Assembly (NCBI GenBank): GCA_907163375.1
Contig: CAJQUW010008028.1
Coordinates: 186,001 to 250,000 of the forward strand
Reading direction: 5' to 3'
DNA: 64,000 nt
Source of the DNA: Prostheceraeus crozeri
Taxonomy: Eukaryota; Platyhelminthes; Polycladida; Euryleptidae
This document shows, in pieces, positions 37,130 to 48,101 of this stretch. The notes under the pieces are model-generated. The model searched no databases. It worked only from the letters and a program-made list of their open reading frames with translations, and had not been told where the DNA came from. A program made the translations under genes and the position numbers. Numbering within the stretch: position 1 is the stretch's first letter; every line of letters begins with the position of its first letter.

Positions 37130-38574
37130 ATACAATTAAGTGTTGGATGAAATAACTTAATGAACATAGATTCCTTCGACTCCCTATTCAAGCGGAGGGA
37201 TTGCTATTATCCGATTAATAGATTGACTGAATTTCTTGATGAATTATCGATAATTTGGTTATTACTGAGGTTCCTAGTTACAGCAGAAACGCTACCTTAG
37301 CCTACCTGAATCGGTCCCTGCGGATTCTACTTTAATCAGTTTTGATGTTATCTCTCTATATACGAGTATTCCGCATAACCTCGGTTACACTGACATCGAA
37401 TTTTGGTTGGACACAAAATTTTAGTAAACACAAAAATCCGAGTAGATTTCACAAATCGTTCTATAATGGAAGGGATTAAATTAATCTTGGTGCACAACAT
37501 CTTTTCCTTTGAGGCCACATACTACATCCGAATTTCCGGTGCATCGATTGGAGCGAGGTGGCGCCCACCTATGCAACACTAGTAATGGTCTATTTAGAAG
37601 ACTCCATGTACAGAAAAATTTAAGATATTTTTCAGAATGCATGTGAGCAAATAGCCAATTCTTGGGTCAGGTATTTAGACGACTATTCGTTATTTTGGAA
37701 TTTATTTGTTAATTTGGAAGAGCAGCTATGGATATTCAGAACATTTTTGTAACATTATAAATAACCTAGATCCGTAGATCAAATTTACGAAAGAAATTAG
37801 CGCTGAATCGCCTCGTTTCCTCGATGTCATAGTGCGTTTTAATGTGGATTTGTACGAATGTTTATCGAAAAGAAACTGATACCATGAGTTATGTCCCGTT
37901 TAATTCTGCTCAACTTAGGCATGTGTTAAGAAAAATCCCACATGATATGGTGAATAGAATATAGATTGATTGTTAACCAGGAACAAATTAGAAGTGTGCG
38001 TTTTCTAGAATTGCGAGAACGCTTTGTCTTTGAAGAACCCATCGTCTTTAATACGAGATGATGGGTAATAATAACTCGTAGATGACGTAATAATAAAAGC
38101 TAACATCTTCAGGGCAACAAATATTAGACAAGAACAAAAAAACAGTCTTTCCATTTTTGCACGAATACAATAAAACTATTCGGATATCTATTATAAAGTC
38201 ATCCGTCCTGTTTCTAACACTTTGAAATTGATGGGCCAATTCCGAAATTATTCGAATGTAAAAGCGTATAAGCAACCGAGAAGACTGACATCTCTTCCAA
38301 CAAGAAACAACTGCAAGACGATCAGAGGTGCTACTCGCTGTCAAGAACCACGATGTAAGAGCTATGACATAATAGTGGAATGTAGTCAATTGCAGTTCGA
38401 AAACCAGGGGAGCTAAGACGTTCAACATCAAAGATAACATGGAGTGCCTGCCGGTCATCTAATGCTATATGCAAATTGGTTTGTGACAGTGGCAAAAAGC
38501 TTTATATAGGGTGTTTATAAAAGTTTTATATAATCCATGTTCATCAAGTTATTTCATCCAACACTTAATTGTAT
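37130..38574 (+). mobile_element. Penelope-like element 2 with 43-bp inverted arms
   Basis: The arms 37130-37172 and 38532-38574 are inverse copies differing at about 2 of 43 positions (ATACAATTAAGTGTTGGATG in the left arm). Between them lies decayed PLE coding sequence. PLEs are known to carry pseudo-LTRs in direct or inverted orientation, so the arms may be such a structure. It is clearly a different PLE family from PLE 1. Confidence 0.7.
37330..38515 (+). pseudogene. Penelope-like RT and GIY-YIG remnants (PLE 2)
   Basis: Recognisable pieces in order: TLISFDVISLYTSIPHNLGY (RT block A), GIKLILVHNIFSFEATYYI, WVRYLDDYS-like YLDD box near 37675, PRFLDVIVRFNVDLY (post-RT block), LRHVLRKIP, KTIRGATRCQEPRCKSY (Cys-rich linker) and VCDSGKKLYIG (the YIG motif, near 38480-38510). 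The pieces are in different frames with many stops. Together they follow the RT-linker-GIY-YIG order of Neptune/Poseidon-type PLEs. The element is old. Confidence 0.75.
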
Positions 38575-38576
38575 AC

Positions 38577-38611
<35 letters not shown>
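38575..38611. repeat. (AT)n microsatellite
   Basis: About 18 AT units directly after the right arm of PLE 2. Confidence 0.9.
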
Positions 38612-38614
<3 letters not shown>

Positions 38615-39606
38615 GAGTACATCATGATGTTATTTCATCTGTGTATATTTCACCATATTATGAATATCATCATCTCCCCTGTCATCAATAAGAGAGCATA
38701 ATAATGAGAAATAAGCGATTTGGTGCCGGTGAACACGAGAACGTTTGGTTCTAAAACATGACATCAAGCATCGACTATATAAGATTTTAATCATAATGAA
38801 TTTCAATGATCTTCAAAATACATTTTGCCCTGTCAAATTTAGTGTCCATCTTTATGTTTACGACCCTTCGATGCCATTCTAGCGTCATTAGGTCATTCCT
38901 ATGACCGTGGCAATCATTGATGTAACTTTGCTGAGATTTACGATTGATTAACTCATCAGAATGATTTGCATTGCTGCATTTCGATTATGGAGCAATTGTG
39001 ACCGATGATTTCTTGTGGGGTCGCCTTAAAAGTCTTTTCAGCATAGGATTGGTGCGACCAAGGGCTTCCTATATGAGAATGCTAGGCAGAGACAATGGAT
39101 TACATAGTCTGATATGTTATCGTCTCGTGGAGCTAGTCTTGCAATATCTGTGAGCATTCAATTCATTGGTCAGAAACAATCCATTGGCATGAAATTAAGC
39201 TGCATATTTTCCTGTAGTTCAGTCTATATATTCTTCAATTAGATAATCCAATCTAAAGGAATATTTCAATTATTCGCTATGTTATTGTAGAGTAAGAAGC
39301 ACAAAATTTAATTAATGGAACTAAAATGTCATTTGAAGAGCTGCACATCCGTTGTGTACCATGTGTGGCACACGTTCAGGCGATCATGCTACTCCAAAGC
39401 AATGCCGGGAGCAGCTGCAGGGGGCCGCGATGGTTTCCATCGCTTTCAATGGATTCCTGATCGAATTTTTCTCCTGTCCGAGAGAATGACACGTTGTTGT
39501 GCCCATAAAATGTGGTCGTGACATTCCTCTTCCATCGAAGACATCATCAGACGCACATGTGCGGTGGAATTAATTGATAATTATTACAAGCTAGAAGACG
39601 TAAAGA
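38612..39606. other. Unassigned sequence
   Basis: Short frames at 38971-39153 and 39315-39521 show no motif. No repeat recognised. Confidence 0.35.
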
Positions 39607-39932
39607 TTTTGCATGGTTGAGATTTATTGCCATACCGGTTTCAAATACCGTGGTATCCATCATCAGTGGCGATAATACAACAAACGGACAGGGTTATATT
39701 TCTGACAGATATTTCTCTGTCAATGCGTGGCTCATTCTATTTCTATGCCCACTGACGACTTTAATTTGTACTCTTGCCTTGCGACTGTCCGGATCTCTTT
39801 TTTAAATGTGTTCATCATTGATTTCATGTCCAAATTTGTATATAACCCTGTCCGTTTGTTGCATTATCACCACTGATGATGGATACCACAGTATTTGAAA
39901 CCGGTATGGCAATAAATCTCAACCATGCAAAA
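39607..39932. repeat. Fold-back element with hammerhead-like core in each arm
   Basis: The inverted arms are about 39607-39699 and 39839-39932, starting TTTTGCATGGTTGAGATTTA, with a spacer of about 140 bp. Each arm contains, pointing outward, CTGATGA, a small stem (ATACC/GGTAT) and GAAACC: minus strand 39666-39639 and plus strand 39873-39900. That is the conserved core arrangement of a hammerhead ribozyme; full folding was not tested. There is no coding capacity. Confidence 0.75.
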
Positions 39933-42190
39933 ATAATTGATAATTGTTCGCAACCTCCAGATATAAACTTGAATATGCAGCACTCGATCTTAACACAAAC
40001 GATCAGACCAAAGGCAAAACGTTTTGTGATCTATTCTATATACATGTAGCTTTATAACATAAATTTCGGCTGAAGATCTTTTCTGAATTGTTATACCTAT
40101 AATATTTGAACCGATGAAATCAAAACACTTTTTAATGGACTTCTAAATATCTAGCATCTGGACAGGAAACTACTCCACGAAAATCTATGAATTTAGCGAT
40201 AGGATGCTGAATTTTTCATACTTGACTTCAATCTAATTCTGATTGCACATAATTCAACATGCCTAACAAAAACAGTGATTCAACCAATCCACTTTGATTA
40301 AAACTGCAGGCCACTAAGTCAGGATACTTCTGAATACTTATGTCATCTTTGAACATCAGATGACACAATATTTCACCGAACCGTTAGCTTATCGGAGATT
40401 AAATGTTTGATTTTCAATCGTTATGCATGTTATTGAATTTGCAACATAGAGCAGGCCTACTGATCGTTCAAGGACATGCAATGGAGACAACACATGGTGA
40501 AAATACATGGAAGCGATATTTACCCTTAAAATTTCCTAATTTATGTAGGTTTTTCAAAGTTCTGCTGTCTAGATACAAAAAGGTACTAAATCTTCCTATG
40601 TGTATGGAAGGAAAGCAAACCAGCGCTCGCAATATTTTGTGCAACAATACTGGTGAATCATTTATTATCTATCTTATTGAAGAGCTCTCGCATCGGCTCA
40701 TTTAAGACCAGATAGAACATGGAGAATTTCATGTACAGATTCTCCACAAATCGCAATTGACCACTGCTGTTTGGTTGGAATTGTCAAAAGCACATCACTT
40801 AAAATCTTAGATGAAAAAAATTGACATGGTCGTCTTTGGGCTGTACTAGTGCATTTGGTCGATTATCATATTCTTTTTCTCGCATACAGTATAGCTGCCA
40901 CATTATCTTTTGCATCACAAGTAACGAATCTAATGTAATTGTGAAATCCGTTTACAGCAATGCTTAAAATCAATAATTACCTAAAGCTGCATTATTGATA
41001 AATTGAGGGTAAGCGAAATATAAAGCCAAGCCGCAGAATTAAAAATTTTAAAAGCTCTGATGCAATTGTCATAGTCTTATCGAAAAATTCCCTCAAACTG
41101 TCGCGTGCAGCAATACATGTATTATCAAGCCATGACGCAAATTTCTGATTATAAAAGAACTTTTGAACAGCTTGGTTGCATATTCCACTTGCAATCAATC
41201 ATAGCATAAACTGTTCACAGTTGGTAGAAGCAAGAGGGACTCTAAACGTTGATATGATCCACAAGATCATTGGATTTCAGTCACAACGAACAAGTCCGTC
41301 GCCATTCACTATTCTCCAAACTAATTGTCCATGTGAATCAATATCCACCAATCGAAATAGCTGTTTCAGGAAGTTTGAAAAAACAATCATTGTTGACAGT
41401 CATGGCTCATTTTCAAAAGCGATTTCAACATCCTGCTTCAATGAGCACATATTCAAGAAGTATAAATTGAAGCAAACGACGCATATAATATTCGAATGAT
41501 TTTGTCAATGAGTTTCCGATAAAATCTCTACCAATTATATACCATTTGTTAGGTAATGCGCGGATCACATGTCAAACAAGTAGATCACATTGTGTCAGTT
41601 AAAACATCGTGAAGATTTTGCAGAATTGCTGGACATTCACATTCAAAAGAAATGCATTTATGGCTGGAGCATTGTGACAGCTTAACACTCCTTGGCAAAA
41701 CAATGCTCAAACAACGAAAATTTGGTGTTTGCAGATTGCTGCGTTGTTTAATTCTTCAGAACATTCACCGGGGAGGAGGCAGAATTTATTCTTTCCAGAG
41801 AATGGGTTCAACTTGCTACCAACTTTCAATGATTTTGTTCTTTGAAGTATGATACGTGTGCTCTATTTCTGCTCGCTTAAAGCAGTGGTGTGAGCAGTTA
41901 ATCGATTCCACACGATTAATCATGCGACGGAACCAATCGTGCGATTCTTGAATGACCAGGAATCGTGAGATTTTTTGCAATGTGACTTTTCTTAAATTTG
42001 CTAGATGAGGTAAAACAATGTTTCTATTCACTCTTTCATAGTGTGAGATAATTGCAATGCGCGGGTGATCGTTCCTGAGATCATGTATAGCTAGAGAGAG
42101 AGTTGCCGTGTGAAACCCCTGTGGGAGCTCCCCACATAGTTTAAACACGCTATCATAGGTCTGGTACACCATTTATAGCCTACGATTTAT
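39933..42190. other. Unassigned sequence with a few long open frames
   Basis: Frames at 40403-40705 (plus), 41176-41499 (plus, includes FQSQRTSPSPFTILQTNCPC) and 41816-42172 (minus, 118 residues, LCGELPQGFHTATLSLAIHD, VTLQKISRFLVIQESHDWF) are longer than neighbours. I recognise none. They may be fragments of one decayed element or gene. Confidence 0.25.
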
Positions 42191-44170
42191 AGGCAGGGAC
42201 GCCGGCACGACTTTGGGGCAGGTGTTGCATCGATAAGAAGGAGGGCACTTTTGGGGTATTATATTCTATCCTTTTACTCCCATAACCAATGCTTCACATT
42301 TTAATAAGTCTAAATTAGACTTGGTATAGGCCCATGAAAACACCTGTTAACTTTCGATTGATAACATTCATTGCTCATCGGACAACAGCTATTACCGGTA
42401 TGCATGAGTACAGTTGCGTAAATCAAAAGAGCAAGAATCGCTTTGTGGTCAATTCTAGCCGAAGCATCCTATAAATAAAAAAACTAAATTCTGTAAATAT
42501 ATTGCACCACATGCAAATGTATGTGACACCCTTTTACTGCAATACAAATAAAAAGTCCGATTATATTCAAATAGATCTTATATTTAGCGACACCTTTTCC
42601 TTGAAAATGACATGGAATTATCCAATGCAAGTATTAAGAGACCTTCTACTGTATTGCCTTTCCAGTGAACTATATATACCGATATATCAAGCGTCTGTAC
42701 AATTTCAACTATAAAGTTGTTCTAAAACAATGGCAAATCTTAAGCAATTATAGGAGGTATTGAATGAATTGTAGCTGATCAGAAAGAACAACATAAATAA
42801 ATTTGCAACTCTTTGACATTGCTTGCGGGCATGCATGCATAGAAAAATTTGCAAAACAATTCAAATCTCAGCACATCATGATATGAGACGGCCCATAGAA
42901 TACATACTTATGCATTTCTTATCATCAGTACAGGAAAATATGCTTTTTGGCCAGAAGAAAATCGATAATTCAGCAGAATACAATTTTATGATAAAAAAAT
43001 GAAATTTTTGACAATTTTTGATGAAAAAAGATCATGGAACTTCTAAAACATGTTCAATACAAAACATGCTGCAAAACCCAGCATTGTTAACACAATTTGG
43101 ATCTTGGTTGACTACATAGCAAGTTTAAAATATTTGGAAAATGACAGAATTAGCTTTTAAAAATTTACGCAGAAGAGTACCCTAGGTCTATACATGTAAA
43201 ATCATGTCGATCTTTTAATAATGGACTTAGTTAAACAAAAGCTTGGAATATTTTGTCTTGTCAAACACATCCCGAAAACATTCGTAAACTAATTCACAAC
43301 TCACGTCAGCGCATGTAACGATTGTAAAAAGCAGGTTGCTCAACAAGACGAGGTAATTTGCTCGTTACATCAAATGATTCTACAATTTTGTTATCAGTTC
43401 ACACTAAAAGTATTGTATCTATCTTTGTAATTTCCTAATAGGGGAGGCAGGACTAATATGGGCACTGCAAAGTTCTTTTAGACTTATTTTTTACAAAAGT
43501 AATTCTTTTCGTCTGGAACAATTACTCAAGCCAAGAGGAGCGCATCGGACAACTCTCTAAAAAAGATGGAAGTTTTGGGATTCATTAGAAAAAATTACAA
43601 GCGATTTTGTAAAAAGCATCAAAATACCCATTTAGCCCCACGCCACGTGGCAATAGGAGCACTGACTTGGGGCTATTTGGGTTTTGCATATTTTGACCTT
43701 TTAAATGACGCTTTATTTGAATCTATTCCCGGTTGCTTTATTTGAATATGTCCTGGGACCGGTATTATTTTCGATATACATTGCGGATATCGTTGCACTC
43801 ATCCAACGTCATGGCTTACAGGTCCATCTTTTTGCCGATGACATTCTTATCTACGGTGACTCTGCTACTAAAGATGCCTCCACCCTCAGCACCAAGGTAT
43901 CTCAATGCTTTGATGATATCAATATTTGGCTAGGGGACAACGGTCTTTATCTTAACGCAGATAAAACAAAACTTCTGTGGTGTCAATCTCCACGCCGACA
44001 ACAACTCTATACACCAATCACCATCAATGACACGAGTATGGATCCAGTCCAAAAAGTAAAATATCTTGGAGTCATACTTGATGCTCATCTGTCGCTGAGG
44101 GATAATGTGTCCTAGACAACAAGCTCATGTTTTGCCATGCTATGTTGCATCCGATCAGTGAAAGATAATA

Positions 44171-45826
44171 CAGATTGTTTCATAAAAAATGGATCACCCT
44201 TAAACATCGCCTTAACTTCAACTTTGTCTAACTCCGCCAAACTTGAACGAATTTCTCTGAAATTTGGAAGATATGTCAGTTGTGCTTACTAATATCATTG
44301 TTGGAAATTTCAAGCATGAATATTGAGTTGTTTTCCTGTTATAGGTAAAAAAGTAGTAGATAATTTGATCTTCATTTAGCAATGTTACACAAAATCATAC
44401 CTCACTCTTATAAAATTACATTTGTTTCCTTTGTTATGTAATATGTTGTTCTACAAGCCAAAAGCTATCAAGCAAAACAAAAATAAAGAAAATCGGTCAA
44501 TCAGAGCCAGTATATCACCATTATTCATCAACAATAATGTAACTGCTACATGTGATTAACTGGACTTCATGTTCCATAGCTTCCTGACTTCGTTGCGGTG
44601 GTGTTGGCAGCACTCCTGATTGCTTTCAGCTAGAAATCTATCTCTTACCGGTTGAAAACAATACAAAGCACAAATGAACAATAACGAGATCGCATTCACA
44701 AAAGGCAAAGTGTCAGCCTTGCTAGAACTAGGGTTTTCTTTGCGAGCTACAAGCAAGCGACTAAATGTCCCTTACACAAATGTGCATCGATGGCATAATG
44801 ATGATTTTCGACTCTGTCGTAAAGAGGGCTCTGGCCGTCCACGCAAAACATCCAAACGTAGAGACCGCCTAATTTTGAGATTTGTTAAAGTTGATCCAAG
44901 TCTCTCGTTAACTGAGATGGCTGCACTAGTCTCGTCTATTTCTAAGTCCACTATTCGTATAAGACTTATTGAGTCGAATTTCAAGAGCTGTAAGAGGCCC
45001 TCTCAGATCGAATTATCAGATCAGCATACAAAAAGACGTCTCAGATGGGCAATGAGTCATTATCACTGGCGAAATCAATGGGATCGGGTTGTCTGGTCTG
45101 ATGAGGCATCAGTCCGTCTGAAGGATAGTGATGGTCGATTGAGATTATGGATAAAATCCGATCAGGAAATTCCGATGCATTTACATCGTCCCCGGGTACA
45201 AGGTGGTGCGACTCTACTGATTTGGGCTGGCATTTGGACCAATGGCCGCTCTGAACTTCACATACAGCAAGGAACCATGAATTCTGAACGCTATGTGAAT
45301 GTTTTACTAATGAACATTGGCCAAATGACAGATCAACTTGGTGATCCATCGACTTGGTTATTTATGGATGATAATGCTACGTGTCACAGGAGTAGTAGAG
45401 TCAACTTATGCAAGTCTCAATTAGGGCTTAGGACATTATCTTGGCCAGCTCGTTCTCCTGATCTGAATCCCATAGAAAATGTATGGAGTATTCTAAAACG
45501 TAACGTTCGTCGCTCACTGCTACCTACAGATGGCGTATCACAACTTACGTCACTGTTAAAAAGAGAGTGGAGAAAGTTAGATCAGTCAAAAATCAACGAT
45601 ATCATCGAATCAATGCCTAGACGAATTGGTAATGTCATTGACAATAAGGGTAGGGCCGCAAAATATTAGCTTCTTAAGACCCGTTACTGTATCATAGCTT
45701 ATCAGATTATATAAGGACATTTAAATATATTAGGGACATGAAATAACATGAAAAATGCTTTCTGTATCATACTTATGTTTTATTTAGTCAAATTTTGGGA
45801 TGATCTACTTTTTATGAAACGGACTG
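44171..45826 (+). mobile_element. Tc1-like transposon, copy C (intact-looking)
   Basis: A 1656-bp element between TA dinucleotides (44169-44170 and 45827-45828). Ends CAGATTGTTTCATAAAAAAT and, reversed, CAGTCCGTTTCATAAAAAGT. It has the same length as copy A and a full transposase frame. It lies inside LINE D. Confidence 0.95.
44674..45669 (+). CDS. Tc1-like DD34E transposase, complete
   Basis: 331 residues, no internal stop. N-terminal paired-type DNA-binding region: first HTH at residues about 5-55 (GKVSALLELGFSLRATSKRL, TNVHRWHNDDF), GRPRKTSKRR at 57-66, second HTH at about 70-120. Catalytic core: WDRVVWSDEASVRL, STWLFMDDNATCHRS and SWPARSPDLNPIENVWSILK, with 34 residues between Asp and Glu. 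The C-terminus NDIIESMPRRIGNVIDNKGR is also conserved in copies A and B. The length is usual for Tc1 transposases. It is the best candidate source of activity for the family in this window; whether it is expressed is unknown. Confidence 0.93.
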   Translation: MNNNEIAFTKGKVSALLELGFSLRATSKRLNVPYTNVHRWHNDDFRLCRKEGSGRPRKTSKRRDRLILRFVKVDPSLSLTEMAALVSSISKSTIRIRLIESNFKSCKRPSQIELSDQHTKRRLRWAMSHYHWRNQWDRVVWSDEASVRLKDSDGRLRLWIKSDQEIPMHLHRPRVQGGATLLIWAGIWTNGRSELHIQQGTMNSERYVNVLLMNIGQMTDQLGDPSTWLFMDDNATCHRSSRVNLCKSQLGLRTLSWPARSPDLNPIENVWSILKRNVRRSLLPTDGVSQLTSLLKREWRKLDQSKINDIIESMPRRIGNVIDNKGRAAKY

Positions 45827-46399
45827 TATATCACGTCCTCTCCTTGTTGATTTGATTAACTCACTCGTGTTGAGTTGCCTGGATTGCTGTCTAAGTATTC
45901 ACTCTGGCCTCCCTTCTACGACCCTTTGGAGGATACAGAGAGTACTCACGCTGCGGCTCGACTTGTATTCAGCAAGGGACCGTACGACCTCCTCTCGTCA
46001 CTCCTTCGTGAGTTGCAATGGCTCTCTATCCAAGACCGAAGAAATCTACACCTTTCCATACTGGCCCATAAATGTTACTACGGCAAGGCACCCTTTTACC
46101 TCTCACAACAATTGACTTTAACAAGCGCACCATCACGAAGACAGCAACTTCGATCGGCATCCCAACGACTCCTGATCCTTCCTCTCATTCGACATCCCAC
46201 TTTTGGAGGACGGACCTTTGGATTTGCTGCCACAATCATTTGGAATTGGCTTCCTCAAAGTGTAACTGCTGTAGATAGTGCATTGAGTTTTAAATAGCTT
46301 TTTAAATTGTATTTTCTTGATAACTGGACCTTTGCCTGGAAGCCATTCTGGCATTATGCCTTTGTTTTAAATAAATTCATACTCATTCATTCATATTAT

Positions 46400-46960
46400 C
46401 TTTCCATTAAATTCTCAAACACTTTTTGCATTGATTCATATAGTTTCATTATGTCTTTCTATAAATATCTCATAGATTCTGGTCATTTCTCTGGAAACAC
46501 GCATGCCAGAAATAATAATGGTGATGACAAAATACACTTCCCATTTTACCCCAATGATTTGTTTAGCGGTGGGACTATATGAGCATTTTACTTAGACTCA
46601 CATTACACGGATACAATCAATCGTGGACGTAAACGGAAGTTAGATTGTTAATCTGCATGTAATCACGATGACGGGAAAGTTTTCGCTTGCTTCGAACAAT
46701 CACTTAACACAGATTGAGAGGTTTAGCCAAAAAAGCGTCTGATTTCATTGTCGTTCCTTCAGCGATCAAATTTATACATTTTCTTTGTTATCTTCTCAGT
46801 GCGCGCGTATGTGTGAGCGCGTGTCTTCCTCAAATGTGATGCGCTGCCACATGCGGATAAACAATGACCAAGACTAGTTCTCTATAAAATTTGAAGTTCA
46901 TTCGAGCAATCGCTGCTGAGCTGGCCGAAGAACTCAAATTGCAATTTTTAGACCGCTGCC
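46400..46960. other. Right half of the MITE, non-coding
   Basis: Sequence belonging to the TA-flanked MITE after LINE D. No gene; a short GC-rich TGCGCGCGTATGTG stretch at about 46799. Confidence 0.5.
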
Positions 46961-47140
46961 CATATTAGTCCCGCCTCCCCTAGACGTGAAATTTATGCAT
47001 ACCATAATAAGTATAGCTCATGGATGGTAATTTGTGACCACAACACGCTTCAACGAAAAGTTAATTAAATAATACTTTTTCGGTAATTCATGAAGAGAGC
47101 AGATATGCAACAGCTGCAACACCCTTGTCGGCGTCCCTGT

Positions 47141-47240
47141 CAGGGATTGCACCGAGTCAGGATCCGGGATTCGGCGGATCCTGTTGTAAATATCCGGATC
47201 CGGGATCCGGTATGAGATCCGCCCGGATCCAGCGAAGAGC
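47141..47240. repeat. GGATCC-rich degenerate repeat
   Basis: Several GGATCCGG-type units in about 90 bp, starting CAGGGATTGCACCG, which could be another hAT-like end. No partner end was found in the window. Confidence 0.45.
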
Positions 47241-47249
47241 GTTTATGAT

Positions 47250-47580
47250 GAGAGTAATGGGAAAAAGACCGTTCCAGGATACCGAAAAATTCAGAAAAAT
47301 TGGTATTTTCAAAAACGACTAAATTCATGAATTTTAACCATTTTTCAGGTTTTTCAGACCTAAATTCATAAATTTAGTCCATTTAAAAAGTACCATTTTT
47401 TGAAAAATTGGTATTTTTAAAAACGCCTAAATTTAAGAATTTTGGTCATTTTTTCAGGTTATGAAGACCTAAATTCATAAATTTAGGCGTTTTTAAAAAT
47501 GCCCAATTTTTTCAAAATTTTCAAAATCTCAAATTTGAGAATTACAATTTTTGCCTTGAAAATCATGACCGTTCCAGGAC
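47250..47580 (+). mobile_element. Outer Polinton, left flank piece
   Basis: AT-rich repeats (TTCAGGTTTTT, AAATTCATGAATTTTA, CATGACCGTTCCAGGA) identical in kind to the subterminal repeats of the inner Polinton. The piece stops at CAGGAC (47575-47580) and continues beyond the inner element at 62575. Its own outer end was not located, so it is partial. Confidence 0.7.
47575..47580. repeat. Target-site duplication CAGGAC, left
   Basis: Identical to 62575-62580. The empty site would read through the 78-bp repeat of the outer element. Confidence 0.93.
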
Positions 47581-48101
47581 AGTAGTATATAGTGTGACAT
47601 CCGGCGCGATGCTTCGCTTCGCTTTGCTTCGCTTCGCTTCGCTTCGCTTGCGCCGGATGTCACACTTTTGCGGGTTTTTTCAAAAAATCAAAATTTCAAA
47701 AATTTAGGTAGACTTCAAATTTCACGTGGCCGAAGGCCGAAGGGGCGAAAATTTAGGTAGTGACAAATTTTCAAAAAAATCAAAATTTCAAAAATTTAGC
47801 CGGTCTCAAAATATCACGTAATCTCAAATTTGAGAATTACAATTTTCACCCTTAAAATCATGACCATTCCAGGACACCGAAAATCATAAAAGTTAAGAAT
47901 CTCAAATTTGAGAAATACAATTTTTACCTTGAAAATCATGACCGTTCCAGGACACCGAAAATCATAAAAGTTAAGATTTTCAAATTCATGAATTTTATCC
48001 ATCTTTCAGGTTTTTAAAATATAACATGTGACTAATAATATTTCTTTAAAAATGGAAGAAACAAAAGTGGATGAAACCGCAAGAATATATCCTTCGTTAT
48101 C
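47581..48101 (+). repeat. Polinton left terminal inverted repeat, about 520 bp
   Basis: Matches 62084-62574 in inverse orientation. It contains the terminal palindrome (47591-47666), a CACGTGGCCGAAGGCCGAAG stretch, two or more 78-bp units ending CATGACCGTTCCAGGACACC, and the first codons (MEETKVDET) also found in the right-end gene. The arms differ by small insertions and repeat number. Confidence 0.88.
47591..47666. repeat. Terminal palindrome of the left Polinton end
   Basis: The 17-bp stems AGTGTGACATCCGGCGC (47591-47607) and its exact inverse (47650-47666) enclose a 42-nt spacer of CGCTT pentamers. It begins 10 bp from the element end. Confidence 0.92.

Larger units (their letters stand above)
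43743..46297 (+). pseudogene. LINE D ORF2 (RT palm to C-terminus), interrupted
   Basis: First part: LGPVLFSIYIADIV, LQVHLFADDILIYGDS (the FADD catalytic box), INIWLGDNGLYLNADKTKLL and VKYLGVILDAHLSL. Second part: ESTHAAARLVFSKG, LRELQWLSIQDRRNLHLSIL, YGKAPFYLSQQL, RRQQLRSASQ and FGFAATIIWNWLPQSV, ending near 46297. This is the RT and C-terminal pattern of L2/CR1 LINEs. A frameshift lies between the two open frames near 45940, in addition to the Tc1 insertion. The endonuclease and N-terminal RT are absent through 5' truncation. Confidence 0.82.
43743..46395 (+). mobile_element. LINE D, 5'-truncated L2/CR1-like element split by Tc1 copy C
   Basis: The RT half is at 43743-44120, the C-terminal half at 45829-46297, and the 3' tail ATAAATTCATACTCATTCAT ends near 46395. 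It starts abruptly within an RT block (VLGPVLFSIYIADIVAL), as expected for incomplete reverse transcription. Confidence 0.8.
43441..46980. mobile_element. TA-flanked MITE containing LINE D and Tc1 copy C
   Basis: The inverted ends GGGGAGGCAGGACTAATATG (left) and GGGGAGGCGGGACTAATATG (right, reversed) lie next to TA at 43439-43440 and 46981-46982. Subtracting the nested LINE and Tc1 leaves about 0.9 kb with no coding sequence. That suggests a non-autonomous element of the Tc1/mariner or a related TA-target superfamily. Confidence 0.78.
42194..47139. mobile_element. Possible outer hAT-like element (ends only)
   Basis: CAGGGACGCCGGCACG at 42194 and, reversed, CAGGGACGCCGACAAG ending at 47139. 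Just inside both ends is GGTGTTGCA. The CAGGG start is hAT-like, but the 8-bp flanks (TTTATAGG and TCAGGGAT) do not match. If real, this element encloses the MITE, LINE D and Tc1 copy C. The two ends could instead belong to two separate copies. Confidence 0.35.
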
